Source of the DNA: Aminipila terrae
GTDB lineage: Bacteria; Bacillota; Clostridia; Peptostreptococcales; Anaerovoracaceae
Reading direction: 5' to 3'
Assembly: GCF_010120715.1 (NCBI RefSeq)
Contig: NZ_CP047591.1
Span: 2,976,001-3,040,000, forward strand
DNA: 64,000 nt
Part shown: piece by piece, positions 26,360 through 36,349 of the stretch
Layout of the letters: each line of letters starts with the position of its first letter
Numbering within the stretch: position 1 is the stretch's first letter
Program-made: the position numbers and the translations under genes
The notes under the pieces: model-generated
Database searches by the model: none
What the model saw: the letters and a program-made list of their open reading frames with translations, nothing else
What the model was told of the DNA's origin: nothing

Positions 26360-27070
26360 TTAGAAAGGTTGTTTGGCTTTTATAGTATAGCTCATTTTGC
26401 GGGCAGCATATACAAAAGGTGTATCGGCAATTGATGTTACTACAAATATAACATAACTGGACAGTATGATACTGATCAGCGTATGAAGGGGGTAGGTGCC
26501 CCAGAAGGCACCCAGAGAGAAAAGCACCGTATTCAGCAGTTGTGAAAGTAAGGTAGACGCATTATTTCTGAGCCACAGGTACTTTTTAGTATCATTACAT
26601 ATCTTGTTTGTTGCAGCCCATACCTTGTTATATGCCCACACGTCAAAACGCTGAACGATGGCATATACTCCCAGGCTCACAAACATAAGTCTTGGGGTAT
26701 TTGAGAAAATGGCCTTAATGCTGGGAAATGCCCAGTCATTGACAGAAGGCGTATACATAAGCCAGGCCTGGCTTACTGCTATAAAAGTTATAGAGGTAAG
26801 AATACCGATATTTACAGCCTTTTTAGCTACTTTTTTCCCTTCTGTTTCACTGAGAATATCTGTTACCATAAAGGTTGTTGCAAACATTACGTTTCCCAGT
26901 GTCTGTTCGATACCGAAAGCATCCACCAGAATAAGCACCTCGATGTTCGCCGCAATAGTTGCGAATACAATCCAGCATAAAAGTCCAGTTCTGCCAAAGA
27001 GCCGGTACCATATAAGTACGACGGAATATAATACAATCAAAGTAGTAATTAATAAAATCTCGTTATTCAT
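26360..27070 (-). CDS. yhhQ: Queuosine precursor transporter, YhhQ family
   Basis: 236 residues with about six to seven membrane segments. The VDAFGIEQTLGNVMFATTFMVTDILSE region, where the acidic VTDILSE motif sits, and the RLMFVSLGVYAIVQRFDVWAY region are typical of the YhhQ/QPTR family, which imports preQ0, preQ1 or queuine. It overlaps the radical SAM gene by 8 bases, and a probable preQ1 riboswitch precedes both, so import of a 7-deazaguanine base is well supported. Which base is taken up is not readable. Confidence 0.9.
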   Translation of the reverse strand: MNNEILLITTLIVLYSVVLIWYRLFGRTGLLCWIVFATIAANIEVLILVDAFGIEQTLGNVMFATTFMVTDILSETEGKKVAKKAVNIGILTSITFIAVSQAWLMYTPSVNDWAFPSIKAIFSNTPRLMFVSLGVYAIVQRFDVWAYNKVWAATNKICNDTKKYLWLRNNASTLLSQLLNTVLFSLGAFWGTYPLHTLISIILSSYVIFVVTSIADTPFVYAARKMSYTIKAKQPF

Positions 27071-27791
27071 TTTTCCCTCCTACGCCAAAATCGGTATTGT
27101 TTATAAGAATATCCACTCTGGGATTGTTAATGTATTTTGGATAAATTTTATCCATGAAAATAGAGATAACCTGTTGGTCAGGTTTAATTTTTGTACTGTT
27201 TTCTACCATTATGTTAATGCATACACGGTTAAAGTATTTCAGACCGGTTTCCAGATCCTGTTCCATAGAAGACAGTGTCTGTCCAGCTACACCAAATAAG
27301 AGGCATATCTGGTCATAATATGCAGCAATTTCCAGAGGATTATCCGTATCAATGCCTTTACTGAAAACGGATTCCCGGTATTCCATGTCAAAGGTTTCCA
27401 CCCCACCTTTTATCTGGACATTTACACCTAAAGATTGAAACTCATTTTTAAGAGCCTGTATATGATGCCTGTCCATCCAATGGCACTCAAAATAAAGATG
27501 TGTTATTCCTTTGTTTACACAGATATTTTTTATCTGGTTCATGGTATCCTTATCCAAGTCAGAAAAACTGCCGGAATTTATAACTTCAAGGTGTTTGAAC
27601 TGTCCAGTAACCTGGTCCAGAACTGCTGAATTCAGCTGGAAATTTAACTGAGGATTTAAATCAAAATCAAGATGATAGTCACAAAAGCAGCAGCGGCGCC
27701 ATTTACAGCCATTTCCACGAAGCAGTACTATCTCTCTGGGATTCTTTTCCGTGATGACGGAGTATCTGATAAGTTGAGTTGTGTCTGACAT
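27063..27791 (-). CDS. QueL-like radical SAM protein of queuine salvage
   Basis: 242 residues from the ATG at 27791, which follows AAAGGAAC; the longer frame to 27899 crosses the leader and is rejected. An Fe-S cysteine cluster GCKWRRCCFCDYH gives Cys29, Cys34 and Cys37 (CX4CX2C, not the textbook CX3CX2C). In gut clostridia a non-canonical radical SAM subgroup (queuine lyase, QueL) makes preQ1 from queuine and is encoded with YhhQ. The overlap with yhhQ and the preQ1-type leader make the same role likely here. Identity as QueL is from context and length; I could not align it. Confidence 0.7.
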   Translation of the reverse strand: MSDTTQLIRYSVITEKNPREIVLLRGNGCKWRRCCFCDYHLDFDLNPQLNFQLNSAVLDQVTGQFKHLEVINSGSFSDLDKDTMNQIKNICVNKGITHLYFECHWMDRHHIQALKNEFQSLGVNVQIKGGVETFDMEYRESVFSKGIDTDNPLEIAAYYDQICLLFGVAGQTLSSMEQDLETGLKYFNRVCINIMVENSTKIKPDQQVISIFMDKIYPKYINNPRVDILINNTDFGVGGKNE

Positions 27792-27840
27792 AAGAGTTCC
27801 TTTCTGTATCTGAAGAAAGTCATAACCAGTCACAATCAAA

Positions 27841-27952
27841 AAAAGAACACAAAAAATAAAAAGGGTGCCAATAGCACCACAAATAATCCTGCTGAACAAC
27901 CAAGCAGGCGGGTCCTAGTTTTGTTTATGGACAGGATGGTTACGAACTGTCC
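27841..27952 (-). ncRNA. Probable preQ1-I riboswitch with attenuator
   Basis: On the minus strand, GGACAG and CTGTCC (27947-27952 and 27929-27934) form a six-bp stem around a 12-base loop starting TTCGTAACC, followed by the A-rich tail ATAAACAAAACTAGG. Stem, loop length and tail match the preQ1-I class. A downstream hairpin GGTGC/GCACC (27878-27864) with a T-rich run follows, before the radical SAM gene. The call is by motif memory and not by covariance model. Confidence 0.7.
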
Positions 27953-27970
27953 TATTTAGTTTTAAAGGTA

Positions 27971-28003
27971 AAACGAGGTTGTAAGTATATTAACAACCTC
28001 GTT
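27971..28003 (-). terminator. Terminator of the speD-speE operon
   Basis: A perfect 11-bp stem AACGAGGTTGT / ACAACCTCGTT lies 27 bp after the speE stop; on the minus strand it is followed by a T-rich stretch. Confidence 0.8.
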
Positions 28004-28029
28004 ATATTAACATATGCGTAGCAGATTGT

Positions 28030-28901
28030 CTAGGCTTTAGCTAAAACTTCCTTAACATAGTTTGGAAGAGCGAAAGCACCTGTATGGATATCGGTATTAT
28101 AATATTTAGTTTTCAAACCGAATTCTTCCCATTTTGCAGCTTTTAAATCTGCAATAGGGTCATATTTTTTTGAAGCAAACCCGAAGTACCAATAGCCCGT
28201 TGCATACGTTGGGATATTAAATCCATAAACTTTTGCAATAGGGAATACTTTTTTTATTTTGCTGTGTGCCTTTTGCATTTGTTCTGCATCAAGAGCATGG
28301 AATGCACATTCATGCTGGTTAATTAAGATGCCGTCTTCTTTTAATGCACGGTAGCAGTTCTCATAGAATTTAACCGTAAAAAGGCCTTCACCAGGGCCGG
28401 CAGGATCTGTAGAGTCAACTAATATCAAATCATAAGTGTTATCAGCTGATTCCTCCACAAATTTAAGACCATCACCAATAATCAGGTTTAGTCTTGGCTC
28501 ATCAGAGAGAACAGAAGCGGTGGAAGGCATATACTTTTTACAGGCTTCTACCACAGCACCATCTATCTCAACCATGTCAATAGCTTCAATATGGTGGTAT
28601 CTGGCCACTTCTCTGGCAGTACCTCCATCGCCGCCACCGATAATTAATACTTTTTTATATTTGGATTTACTGCAAGTGCAGGGTGGCAAATCATATCATG
28701 ATATACAAATTCATCTTTTTCTGTAACCTGAATAAAACCGTCTAAAGTCATAAATACTCCAAAGGTGTCATTTCTATACATCTCCAGCTGTTGAAAAGGT
28801 GTTTTTTCTGTATGAAGAATTTCCTGTATATTTAATCCAAATTTAACGGAATTTAAAACATGGTGTTCATTGAACCATAGGTCTGCCATTTCATGCATCA
28901 T
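28030..28901 (-). CDS. speE: Spermidine synthase (polyamine aminopropyltransferase; frameshifted)
   Basis: SpeE transfers an aminopropyl group from decarboxylated S-adenosylmethionine to putrescine. The N-terminal half (start 28901) carries the beta-strand domain and DEFVYHDMICHPAL; the frame breaks in an A6 run at 28651-28656. One extra A joins it to VLIIGGGDGGTAREVARY, the Rossmann glycine loop, and DLILVDSTDPAGPGEGLF with the catalytic Asp. The joined protein is 290 residues, the usual length. It follows speD at 32 bp on the same strand, forming a two-gene polyamine operon. Confidence 0.9.
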
Positions 28902-28933
28902 AATAAGGTTTCTCCTTTGACTTCTATAATTAA

Positions 28934-29716
28934 TTAGTATAATGTAGGTAAATTTCTTCCATAGAAGATTTCATCAATTTCATTTTTCAGACGGTTAGTA
29001 ATTTTTTTTGTGTCCTTTTCATTTAAATTTTCTTCTTTTAAATTGAATAAGTAATCTTCTAACTGGAAATTTCTTACCTTGCATTTGGTATGGAAAGTGT
29101 TTTCCTGATAAACATTTACATCAATCATCTGATAAACGTTTAAAAATTCCTGTTCAATATAATTTTGTATAGAGGTAATGTCGTGGTCGATAAATAACTT
29201 ATTTCCTTTAATGTCACGAGTAAAACCTCTGACTTTATAATCTATAGTCATAATGTCAGCATCAAAGCTGTCAATTAAATAATTTAAAGCCATTAGTGGG
29301 GAAATCTCACCGCAGGTAGAGACATCAATATCTGCCCTGAAAGTACATACCCCGTTATCCGGATGATATTCGGGATAAGTGTGAACAGTTATATGACTCT
29401 TGTCCAAATGTCCAACCACTGAGGGGTTTAAGTTATATGGATGATGAGCAGGAGGCTGACTTTCCTCACAAATTAATATAGTAACACTTGCACCCTGAGG
29501 ATCGTAATCCTGTACAGCAATATTTAAAATATTTGCACCAATGATCTGGGTAACATTTTCAAGTATGCTCGTAAGCTTAGGGGCATTGTATTCTTCATCA
29601 ATGTACTCAATATAAGCTTTTCTGTCTGATACTGTTTTAGTATAGCTTACATCATAAAGATTGAAGCTTAAAGTTTTTGTCAGATTATTGAATCCGTGTA
29701 ATTTGATTTTTTCCAA
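28934..29716 (-). CDS. speD: S-adenosylmethionine decarboxylase proenzyme
   Basis: 260 residues, the length of the long bacterial (E. coli-like) SpeD class. The self-cleavage site is in [14 protein letters not shown], where the Ser becomes the pyruvoyl cofactor, and [15 protein letters not shown] contains the conserved Cys and Ser region. It supplies the aminopropyl donor for SpeE encoded just downstream. No riboswitch was recognised in its leader. Confidence 0.95.
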   Translation of the reverse strand: MEKIKLHGFNNLTKTLSFNLYDVSYTKTVSDRKAYIEYIDEEYNAPKLTSILENVTQIIGANILNIAVQDYDPQGASVTILICEESQPPAHHPYNLNPSVVGHLDKSHITVHTYPEYHPDNGVCTFRADIDVSTCGEISPLMALNYLIDSFDADIMTIDYKVRGFTRDIKGNKLFIDHDITSIQNYIEQEFLNVYQMIDVNVYQENTFHTKCKVRNFQLEDYLFNLKEENLNEKDTKKITNRLKNEIDEIFYGRNLPTLY

Positions 29717-30070
29717 CTAAATTGTCACAACCCTTCTTTATATAATATATCAGTATATAAGATAACACAAACCAGGATAATTTCAATAGATTTATGTATG
29801 AAAAACGCAATATCCATCAATAACCAAAGAAAAAAGTAAATAAATTGTATAAATTTGTAAACAATGATAAAATTTGATTGGCGAAGTACAGGACATATTT
29901 AAATATTTTGCCACAAAATGACAGAATAATGGTTCTATTCTGAAAATGGTTATGTTAAAATATAACTATGCTTTCCCTATGTACTAGTTATTATAACCAG
30001 GACTACTTTGTATGCGAGATTTATTTGTTAAAATTTATTGAGGAACCTATTGTTCAGGAGGTAATTGATT
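29717..30070. other. Divergent intergenic region speD / hcp
   Basis: 354 bp without a credible gene. It must contain the speD promoter (minus) and the hcp promoter (plus). An inverted repeat CAGAATA-N7-TATTCTG lies at 29922-29942. GTTATGTTAAAATATAAC at about 29949-29966 contains a -10-like TAAAAT. No known riboswitch class was recognised. Confidence 0.5.
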
Positions 30071-31702
30071 ATGAGTATGTTTTGTTATCAATGTCAGGAA
30101 ACCGCAAAAGGTACAGGCTGTGAAGTCAGAGGAGTCTGTGGCAAAAACGAAGAAGTAGCTAAATTTCAGGATTTGCTGATTTATGTCTGTAAGGGCATTT
30201 CTGAGATAGTAATAAAAAGCAAGGCTGATGTAAAATCAATTAGTGAGATAAATCATCAGATGATAAAAAGTCTTTTTATAACCATTACCAATGCTAATTT
30301 TGATGAAAATGCAATAAAGGATCAAATCATTAAAATGATTGGTCTGAGAAATGAATTCAGAGAACAGGCAGCTGGCTTAAAACTCAGTGATGCTGCAGTG
30401 TTTGAAATTACTGACGAAGTTTCAATGCTGGATAAAGCCACTGAGAATGGAGTGCTGTCCACAGACAATGAAGATATTCGTTCCCTGAAAGAAATGGTAA
30501 CGTATGGTTTAAAAGGTATGGCAGCTTATACTTATCATGCCCTTAACATAGGCAAAGAAAATATTGAGATATATGGTTTTATATATGAAGCTCTTGCTGC
30601 AGAACTGGATGATTCACTGTCTGCTGATGATCTGGTAGCTCTTACGCTTAAAACTGGAGAGTTTGGGGTGAAAGCAATGGCCCTTCTGGATGAAGCCAAT
30701 ACTTCCAGATATGGTAATCCGGAAATTACAAGCGTTAACATTGGCGTAAGAAGTAATCCGGCTATTTTGATTTCAGGCCATGACCTTACAGATTTAGAGC
30801 AGTTGCTGGAACAGACCAAAGATACTGGGGTAGATGTATATACTCACAGTGAAATGCTGCCAGCCCATTATTACCCTGAATTGAAAAAATATGAAAACCT
30901 GGTGGGCAATTATGGTGGTTCATGGTGGAACCAAATAACAGAATTTGAGACTTTTAATGGACCTGTTCTGTTTACTACAAATTGTATCGTCCCACCAAAG
31001 AGTGAAGAAATCAGAGCAAGGATATTTACTTCAGGAGCTGCAGGATATCCTGGATGTATTCATATCGAAGAAGATGAAAACGGTAAAAAAGATTTTTCAC
31101 CGATTATTGAAATGGCTAAAAAATGCAAGCCACCAACAGAAATTGAAACAGGAAATATAGTTGGTGGATTTGCGCATAATCAGGTATTAGCTCTGGCAGA
31201 TAAAGTAGTGGAGGCAGTCAAATCCGGTTCTATAAAGAAGTTTTTTGTTATGGCAGGATGTGATGGCAGAATGAAATCCCGTGAATATTATACTGAATTT
31301 GCTGAAAAGCTGCCTAAAGATACCATTATTTTGACGGCAGGATGTGCAAAGTTCCGATATAATAAACTGAACCTTGGAGATATAGGTGGGATACCAAGAG
31401 TACTGGATGCCGGTCAGTGCAATGATTCATATTCTCTGGCAGTAATAGCAATGAAACTTAAAGAAGTGTTTGGTCTCAGTGACATCAATGAACTTCCAAT
31501 TGCTTTTAATATAGCCTGGTATGAACAAAAAGCAGTGATTGTGTTGCTTGCACTGCTTTACCTGGGCTTTAAAAATATTCATCTGGGACCGACATTACCG
31601 GGCTTCCTGTCCCCTGCGGTAGCAGGTGTCCTGGTAGAAAAATTTGGTATTGCAGGGATTGGTTCTGTAGAAGATGATATAAACTTATTTATGAATAAGT
31701 AA
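30071..31702 (+). CDS. hcp: Hydroxylamine reductase / hybrid cluster protein
   Basis: 543 residues from the ATG at 30071; a TTG at 30065 precedes it but TCAGGAGG is best spaced for the ATG. The N-terminal cluster motif is [15 protein letters not shown] followed by GVCGK, typical of class I/II Hcp. The body has Hcp hallmarks [17 protein letters not shown] and the C-terminal [10 protein letters not shown] and [10 protein letters not shown] cluster ligands. Hcp deals with nitric oxide and hydroxylamine or S-nitrosylation stress. It is monocistronic, ending in a terminator at 31724-31767, and is followed by its distant homologue cooS. Confidence 0.95.
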   Translation: MSMFCYQCQETAKGTGCEVRGVCGKNEEVAKFQDLLIYVCKGISEIVIKSKADVKSISEINHQMIKSLFITITNANFDENAIKDQIIKMIGLRNEFREQAAGLKLSDAAVFEITDEVSMLDKATENGVLSTDNEDIRSLKEMVTYGLKGMAAYTYHALNIGKENIEIYGFIYEALAAELDDSLSADDLVALTLKTGEFGVKAMALLDEANTSRYGNPEITSVNIGVRSNPAILISGHDLTDLEQLLEQTKDTGVDVYTHSEMLPAHYYPELKKYENLVGNYGGSWWNQITEFETFNGPVLFTTNCIVPPKSEEIRARIFTSGAAGYPGCIHIEEDENGKKDFSPIIEMAKKCKPPTEIETGNIVGGFAHNQVLALADKVVEAVKSGSIKKFFVMAGCDGRMKSREYYTEFAEKLPKDTIILTAGCAKFRYNKLNLGDIGGIPRVLDAGQCNDSYSLAVIAMKLKEVFGLSDINELPIAFNIAWYEQKAVIVLLALLYLGFKNIHLGPTLPGFLSPAVAGVLVEKFGIAGIGSVEDDINLFMNK

Positions 31703-31723
31703 TTTTCCATAAAATAAAAAAAC

Positions 31724-31767
31724 GGAGGGGCAGATCTTCAGATGATTTAGTCTGACAGATTTGCTCC
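31724..31767 (+). terminator. Terminator of hcp
   Basis: An interrupted long stem pairs GGAGGGGCAGATCTTCAGA with TCTGACAGATTTGCTCC, then TTT. It lies about 20 bp after the hcp stop. Confidence 0.7.
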
Positions 31768-31943
31768 TTTGATTGTTGTGCAAATATATTTTTTTTGCAG
31801 TTAAATAATTTACATTTTTTGAAATAGGACAGCACCAAAAAAGATGATAGAGAATAAAAATTAGTGGTATATATTAATGCAGTATATGTTGTTTATGAAT
31901 TTGATAAAAAATAAAATCTTATAAATTAACGAGGAGGAAGTTA

Positions 31944-33914
31944 ATGAATAACTGTTTTGGATGTAATACATGTAAAAGTGCAGATAAACCGTTGGAGGAA
32001 TTTATAGCAAACCTGCCAATGGAAACTTCTCATCACAGGGTTGAATCACAGAGTACAAAATGTAATTTTGGACTTCAAGGTGTCTGTTGCAGATTATGTT
32101 CCAATGGACCATGTCGCATTACACCGGATGCACCCCGAGGCATCTGCGGTGCAAATGCAGATACCATTGTAACAAGGAATTTTTTGAGAGCAGTGGCAGC
32201 TGGTTCAGGATGCTATATCCACGTAGTGGAGAATACCGCCTTGAATCTTAAAAATACCGCACTGGTAAAAGGCAAAATCAAGGGAGAAAGAGCCCTTGAA
32301 CGTCTATGCAGTATTTTTGGCATTACATCAGGGGATTTATATGAAAAGGCAGAAAAGGTTGCAGATGCAGTGCTAAGTGATTTATATAAACCAGAATATG
32401 TAAAGATGGAACTGGTTGAAAAGCTTTCTTATAAGCCTAGATTTGATAAATGGAAAGAACTTGGTATCTTACCGGGAGGAGCCAAGTCAGAAGTATTCAA
32501 GGGTGTTGTAAAATGTTCAACGAACTTAAATTCTGATCCAGTGGACATGCTGATAGATTGTTTAAGATTAGGTATTTCTACAGGGCTTTACGGACTGGTT
32601 TTAACGAATCTTTTAAATGATGTTCTCTTAGGTGAACCTGAACTGAGAACAGCTCCTGTGGGCCTCCGGGTCATAGATCCGGACTATATCAATATCATGA
32701 TTACGGGACATCAGCATTCTATGTTTGTGGACTTACAGGAAAGGCTGATTCAGCCAGATGCGGTGGCGAAAGCAAAAGCTGCCGGCGCAAAAGGATTCAA
32801 GCTGGTTGGATGTACATGCGTAGGTCAGGACCTGCAATTGAGAGGAAGTCATTATAAGGAAGTCTTTAATGGGCATGCAGGAAACAATTATACCAGTGAA
32901 GCCATTCTGGCAACCGGTGCCATAGATGCAGTTTTATCTGAATTTAACTGTACACTTCCAGGAATAGAACCAATCTGTGAAGAGCTTAAGATTAAGCAGA
33001 TCTGCCTTGACAGTGTTGCAAAAAAAGCAAACGCAGAAATAATGGAATTTGATTTTGCCAAAAGAGAGCAGCAGAGCAATGAAATCATAGATAAAATCGT
33101 GGGAGCATATATCTTAAGACGAGGTAAAATTAATGTAGATTTTTCTAATGCGGATAAAGAGTGGAAACCATTGATTGATATGTTAGTGGGAGCATACAAC
33201 TCTATCCATCAAGATGTGAACCTTAACCTGATGCCAGAGCATGGAAATGACCATACGCTTACCGGTGTAAGTGAAGTGTCTTTGAAGGAGTTTTTAGGAG
33301 GGAAATGGAAACCACTGATTGACTTGATTGTGGCAGGAGATATAAAAGGCATTGCAGGTGTAGTTGGATGCTCAAATCTTACAGCAGGTGGTCACGACGT
33401 ACTAAGTGTGGAACTTACAAAAGAGCTTATTGCCAAGGATATCCTTGTTCTTACAGCAGGATGTTCTTCCGGAGGTATTGAAAACTGCGGACTGATGACA
33501 CCAGAGGCCGCTAAACTGGCAGGACCTAAATTAAGAGCTGTATGCGAGAAACTGGGCATTCCACCAGTACTTAATTTCGGACCATGTCTTGCCATAGGAC
33601 GGTTGGAAATCGTTGCAACGGAAATAGCAGAAGAACTAGGTGTGGACTTGCCACAGCTTCCCCTTGTTCTTTCCGCAGCCCAATGGCTGGAAGAGCAGGC
33701 ACTGGCCGATGGAGCTTATGGACTGGCTCTGGGACTGCCATTGCATCTGGGGCTGCCTCCATTTATCACAGGAAGTAAAGTAGCGGTTAAAGTTTTGACA
33801 GAAGATATGAAGCAGCTGACAGGCGGACAGGTTATCATCAATCCGGATGCAAAAGAATCGGCTGATATATTGGAGAAAATCATTATGGAAAAACGCTCAG
33901 CTTTAAATATATAG
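31944..33914 (+). CDS. cooS: Anaerobic carbon-monoxide dehydrogenase catalytic subunit
   Basis: 656 residues, the usual length of CooS. The nickel-iron-sulfur enzyme interconverts CO and CO2. Cluster D/B cysteines are in CNFGLQGVCCRLCSNGPCRI near residue 50; GHQHSMF carries the C-cluster-side histidines, and VGCTCVG, VGCSN, TAGCSSGGIENCG and FGPCLAIGR supply further cluster cysteines. It starts an operon with CooF and an FAD oxidoreductase. No acetyl-CoA synthase gene is in the window, so the cluster looks like a stand-alone CO oxidation or CO2 reduction unit. Confidence 0.95.
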   Translation: MNNCFGCNTCKSADKPLEEFIANLPMETSHHRVESQSTKCNFGLQGVCCRLCSNGPCRITPDAPRGICGANADTIVTRNFLRAVAAGSGCYIHVVENTALNLKNTALVKGKIKGERALERLCSIFGITSGDLYEKAEKVADAVLSDLYKPEYVKMELVEKLSYKPRFDKWKELGILPGGAKSEVFKGVVKCSTNLNSDPVDMLIDCLRLGISTGLYGLVLTNLLNDVLLGEPELRTAPVGLRVIDPDYINIMITGHQHSMFVDLQERLIQPDAVAKAKAAGAKGFKLVGCTCVGQDLQLRGSHYKEVFNGHAGNNYTSEAILATGAIDAVLSEFNCTLPGIEPICEELKIKQICLDSVAKKANAEIMEFDFAKREQQSNEIIDKIVGAYILRRGKINVDFSNADKEWKPLIDMLVGAYNSIHQDVNLNLMPEHGNDHTLTGVSEVSLKEFLGGKWKPLIDLIVAGDIKGIAGVVGCSNLTAGGHDVLSVELTKELIAKDILVLTAGCSSGGIENCGLMTPEAAKLAGPKLRAVCEKLGIPPVLNFGPCLAIGRLEIVATEIAEELGVDLPQLPLVLSAAQWLEEQALADGAYGLALGLPLHLGLPPFITGSKVAVKVLTEDMKQLTGGQVIINPDAKESADILEKIIMEKRSALNI

Positions 33915-33926
33915 GGGGGCGTCAGA

Positions 33927-34379
33927 ATGAAAAGAATAATGATTGATTATATGAAATGCGATGGTTGCAAGAACTGCACCGCTGCCTGCATGCAGGCACA
34001 TAGAGAGGAGCAGGGAACCATTTATGACTTGGATCTGACAGATCCTAAAAATGAATCAAGGAATCATATCCTTTCAGATGGAAGAGGAGGATATCGTCCT
34101 ATCTTTTGCAGGCATTGTGATTTACCGGAATGTGTCATGTCCTGCATGAGTGGAGCTTTAAGCAAGGATTCTGTGACAGGGGTTGTATCCTATGATGTGA
34201 ATAAGTGTGGTTCGTGTTTTATGTGTGTTATGAACTGCCCCTATGGAGTTTTAAAACCAGATACTCTGACCCGTACAAAAGTGATAAAGTGTGACTTTTG
34301 TATGGAGAAAGGCGGAGAACCCAGCTGTGTAAAAAATTGTCCTAAAAAAGCAATCTGGGTTGAGGAGGTGCAGGCATGA
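33927..34379 (+). CDS. cooF: CooF-like ferredoxin subunit of CO dehydrogenase
   Basis: 150 residues with four 4Fe-4S motifs in order: CDGCKNCTAACMQ, CRHCDLPECVMSC, CGSCFMCVMNCP and CDFCMEKGGEPSCVKNCP. This is the DMSO-reductase B-like electron carrier that accepts electrons from CooS. The start is 12 bp after the cooS stop behind GGGGGGC, and its stop overlaps the next ATG (ATGA), so electron flow CooS to CooF to flavoprotein is encoded in order. Confidence 0.92.
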   Translation: MKRIMIDYMKCDGCKNCTAACMQAHREEQGTIYDLDLTDPKNESRNHILSDGRGGYRPIFCRHCDLPECVMSCMSGALSKDSVTGVVSYDVNKCGSCFMCVMNCPYGVLKPDTLTRTKVIKCDFCMEKGGEPSCVKNCPKKAIWVEEVQA

Positions 34380-35596
34380 GGCATGTAATAATAGGCGCAG
34401 GTGCTGCAGGTTTGACTGCTGCCAGAAGAATCAGGGAATTGGACAGTACTGCAGAAATTGTAGTAATTTCCCGGGATGAACATGTGCATTCAAGGTGCAT
34501 GCTTCATAAATATTTAAGTGGAGAAAGAGATGAAAGAACCCTGAACTTTGTATCTCCTGATTTCTTTGAAAAAAACAGAATCACATGGATTAAATCTGCA
34601 GAAGTACAAGCCATTGTACCAGACAGAAAAAATGTTGTGTTAGGAGATAATCAGATGGTATGTTATGATAAACTTCTGATTGCTACGGGTGCAGATAGTT
34701 TTATACCGCCAGTGGGAGATTTCAGAACTGCAGGTAACGTTTTCGGACTTAGAAATCTGAGCGATGCACAGGAAATTGTAAAACATATAAAGCCCCAGGG
34801 AAAAGTTATTATTGTTGGTTCTGGATTGGTAGGTATGGACGCTGCCTATGGCCTCCTGGAAAAGAAAATGGATGTTACAGTTGTGGAAATGGCTGACAGA
34901 ATTCTCCCTATCCAGCTTGATGAAGCAGCAGGAAATGAATACAAAAAATTGTTTGAAAAGGCAGGATGTAAATTTATTCTGAATAGAAAAGCATCTGAAA
35001 CCATTTTAGACAGTCAGAACAATGTAAGTCAGCTTATTTTGGATGATAAAACTGTTCTGGACTGTGATGTGATTATAGTAGCTGCTGGAGTCCGTCCAGC
35101 TATTGCCTGTACAATTGAATCAGGTATCGATGTGGAGAAAAACATAAAGGTAAATGAATATATGGAAACCAGTGTGAGGGACATCTATGCAGCGGGAGAT
35201 GTGGCAGGAATGTCAGGAATCTGGCCAAATGCAATGAAGCAGGGCTGTACGGCTGCAGAAAATATGTGTGGGAACAGAACGGCCTATGAAGACACGTATG
35301 CAATGAAAAATACCATTAACTTTTTTGGATTAGTCACTTTGTCACTGGGAAGAGGGCAGGTTCAGGAAGGTGATAAAGTTGTTATCCGAGAGGACAGCAA
35401 ATGTTATAAGCGTGCTATAATCCGAGAGGATAAGCTTGACAGTGTTCTTCTCCAGGGTAATATGGATTATGCTGGGGTTTATCAATATCTCATTAAGAAC
35501 AATATTAAATTAAAGGCAGAGGATGATATATTTAAAAAATCTTTTGCAGATTATTATAAAGTCAGAACAGATGGACAGTATGAGTATAATCTGTAA
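34376..35596 (+). CDS. CODH-associated NAD(P)/FAD oxidoreductase
   Basis: 406 residues of the pyridine nucleotide-disulfide oxidoreductase class I type (rubredoxin/ferredoxin-NAD reductase-like). The FAD loop is IIGAGAAGLTAARRI, a second Rossmann loop is IIVGSGLVGMDAAYGL for NAD(P)H, and YAAGDVAGM is the FAD ribityl motif. It probably connects CO oxidation through CooF to NAD(P) reduction. The start overlaps cooF by four bases. Cofactor preference not readable. Confidence 0.9.
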   Translation: MRHVIIGAGAAGLTAARRIRELDSTAEIVVISRDEHVHSRCMLHKYLSGERDERTLNFVSPDFFEKNRITWIKSAEVQAIVPDRKNVVLGDNQMVCYDKLLIATGADSFIPPVGDFRTAGNVFGLRNLSDAQEIVKHIKPQGKVIIVGSGLVGMDAAYGLLEKKMDVTVVEMADRILPIQLDEAAGNEYKKLFEKAGCKFILNRKASETILDSQNNVSQLILDDKTVLDCDVIIVAAGVRPAIACTIESGIDVEKNIKVNEYMETSVRDIYAAGDVAGMSGIWPNAMKQGCTAAENMCGNRTAYEDTYAMKNTINFFGLVTLSLGRGQVQEGDKVVIREDSKCYKRAIIREDKLDSVLLQGNMDYAGVYQYLIKNNIKLKAEDDIFKKSFADYYKVRTDGQYEYNL

Positions 35597-35633
35597 TCTT
35601 GCTTAAAAAGATAACCGCGATAGTACGCAATAA

Positions 35634-35665
35634 AAAAGGTGCCTTTGTTGAAAGGCATCTTTTTT
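35634..35665. terminator. Terminator between the CODH operon and the PAQR gene
   Basis: Stem AAAAGGTGCCTTT / AAAGGCATCTTTT with a four-base loop and T6; convergent genes on both sides. Confidence 0.8.
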
Positions 35666-35689
35666 ACTTGTATATGTGTAAATTTTAAT

Positions 35690-36349
35690 TTAAATAGCGT
35701 ATAGATATATTGCACTGTATTGAAATACTGTCCCCAGTATAACGAAGATATGAAATATTTCATGAAAACCAAAAATGCTGCTGAAATTTGGTTTTTTAGC
35801 AATATAGAAGCCGGCTCCGATGGAATACATAATACCGCCCATTCCAATCAGAACAATTGCGCCCACAGGAATCTGTTTGAGAAAATCCAGGTCAAAAACA
35901 ATGGCCCAGCCCATTAAAAGATAAAGGGATGTATAAAGCCATCTTGGAGCATTAAGCCAGCATACTTTGATGAGTATACCAACAAGGGCAACAATCCAGA
36001 TTGCTGACATAAAAACTGCAGCTCGTTTTAGTTCCATAAAACCGATAACAATAGGAGTATAAGTTCCTGCTATTAAAACATATATCATGGAATGATCCAG
36101 TTTCCTTATCCTAACAAGAATATTGGAAGGTACTTTAACAAAGTGATAAATAGAACTGGTACTATAAAGAGCAATCATGGATAATCCGAATATAATGACA
36201 CTGGCTATAGTAATGCTGCTGGTCCCTTCCAGGTACAGACATTTTCCTACAAGCAACAAGGTGGCCAGAGTTGCCAGACAGGCTCCGATAAAATGAGTAT
36301 AGCTGCTAAGAGGATCTCTTGCATTCATAAATTGTTTATATATTGACAT
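35690..36349 (-). CDS. Hemolysin III-family PAQR membrane protein
   Basis: 219 residues from the ATG at 36349, which follows AAAAGGAG. Seven hydrophobic segments and PAQR family residues are seen: SSYTHFIGACLATL, ALYSTSSIYH, KLDHSMIYVLIAGTYTP and FGFHEIFHIFV, whose Ser/His/Asp residues are the putative metal site. Bacterial members are called hemolysin III or YqfA and seem to affect membrane homeostasis; the biochemical activity is not settled. Confidence 0.88.
   Translation of the reverse strand: MSIYKQFMNARDPLSSYTHFIGACLATLATLLLVGKCLYLEGTSSITIASVIIFGLSMIALYSTSSIYHFVKVPSNILVRIRKLDHSMIYVLIAGTYTPIVIGFMELKRAAVFMSAIWIVALVGILIKVCWLNAPRWLYTSLYLLMGWAIVFDLDFLKQIPVGAIVLIGMGGIMYSIGAGFYIAKKPNFSSIFGFHEIFHIFVILGTVFQYSAIYLYAI

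Noticed and set aside
30030..30046. Rex-type site TTTGTTAAAATTTATTG before hcp
   Set aside because: Only one half-site fits the TTGTTAA consensus; the other half is degraded.
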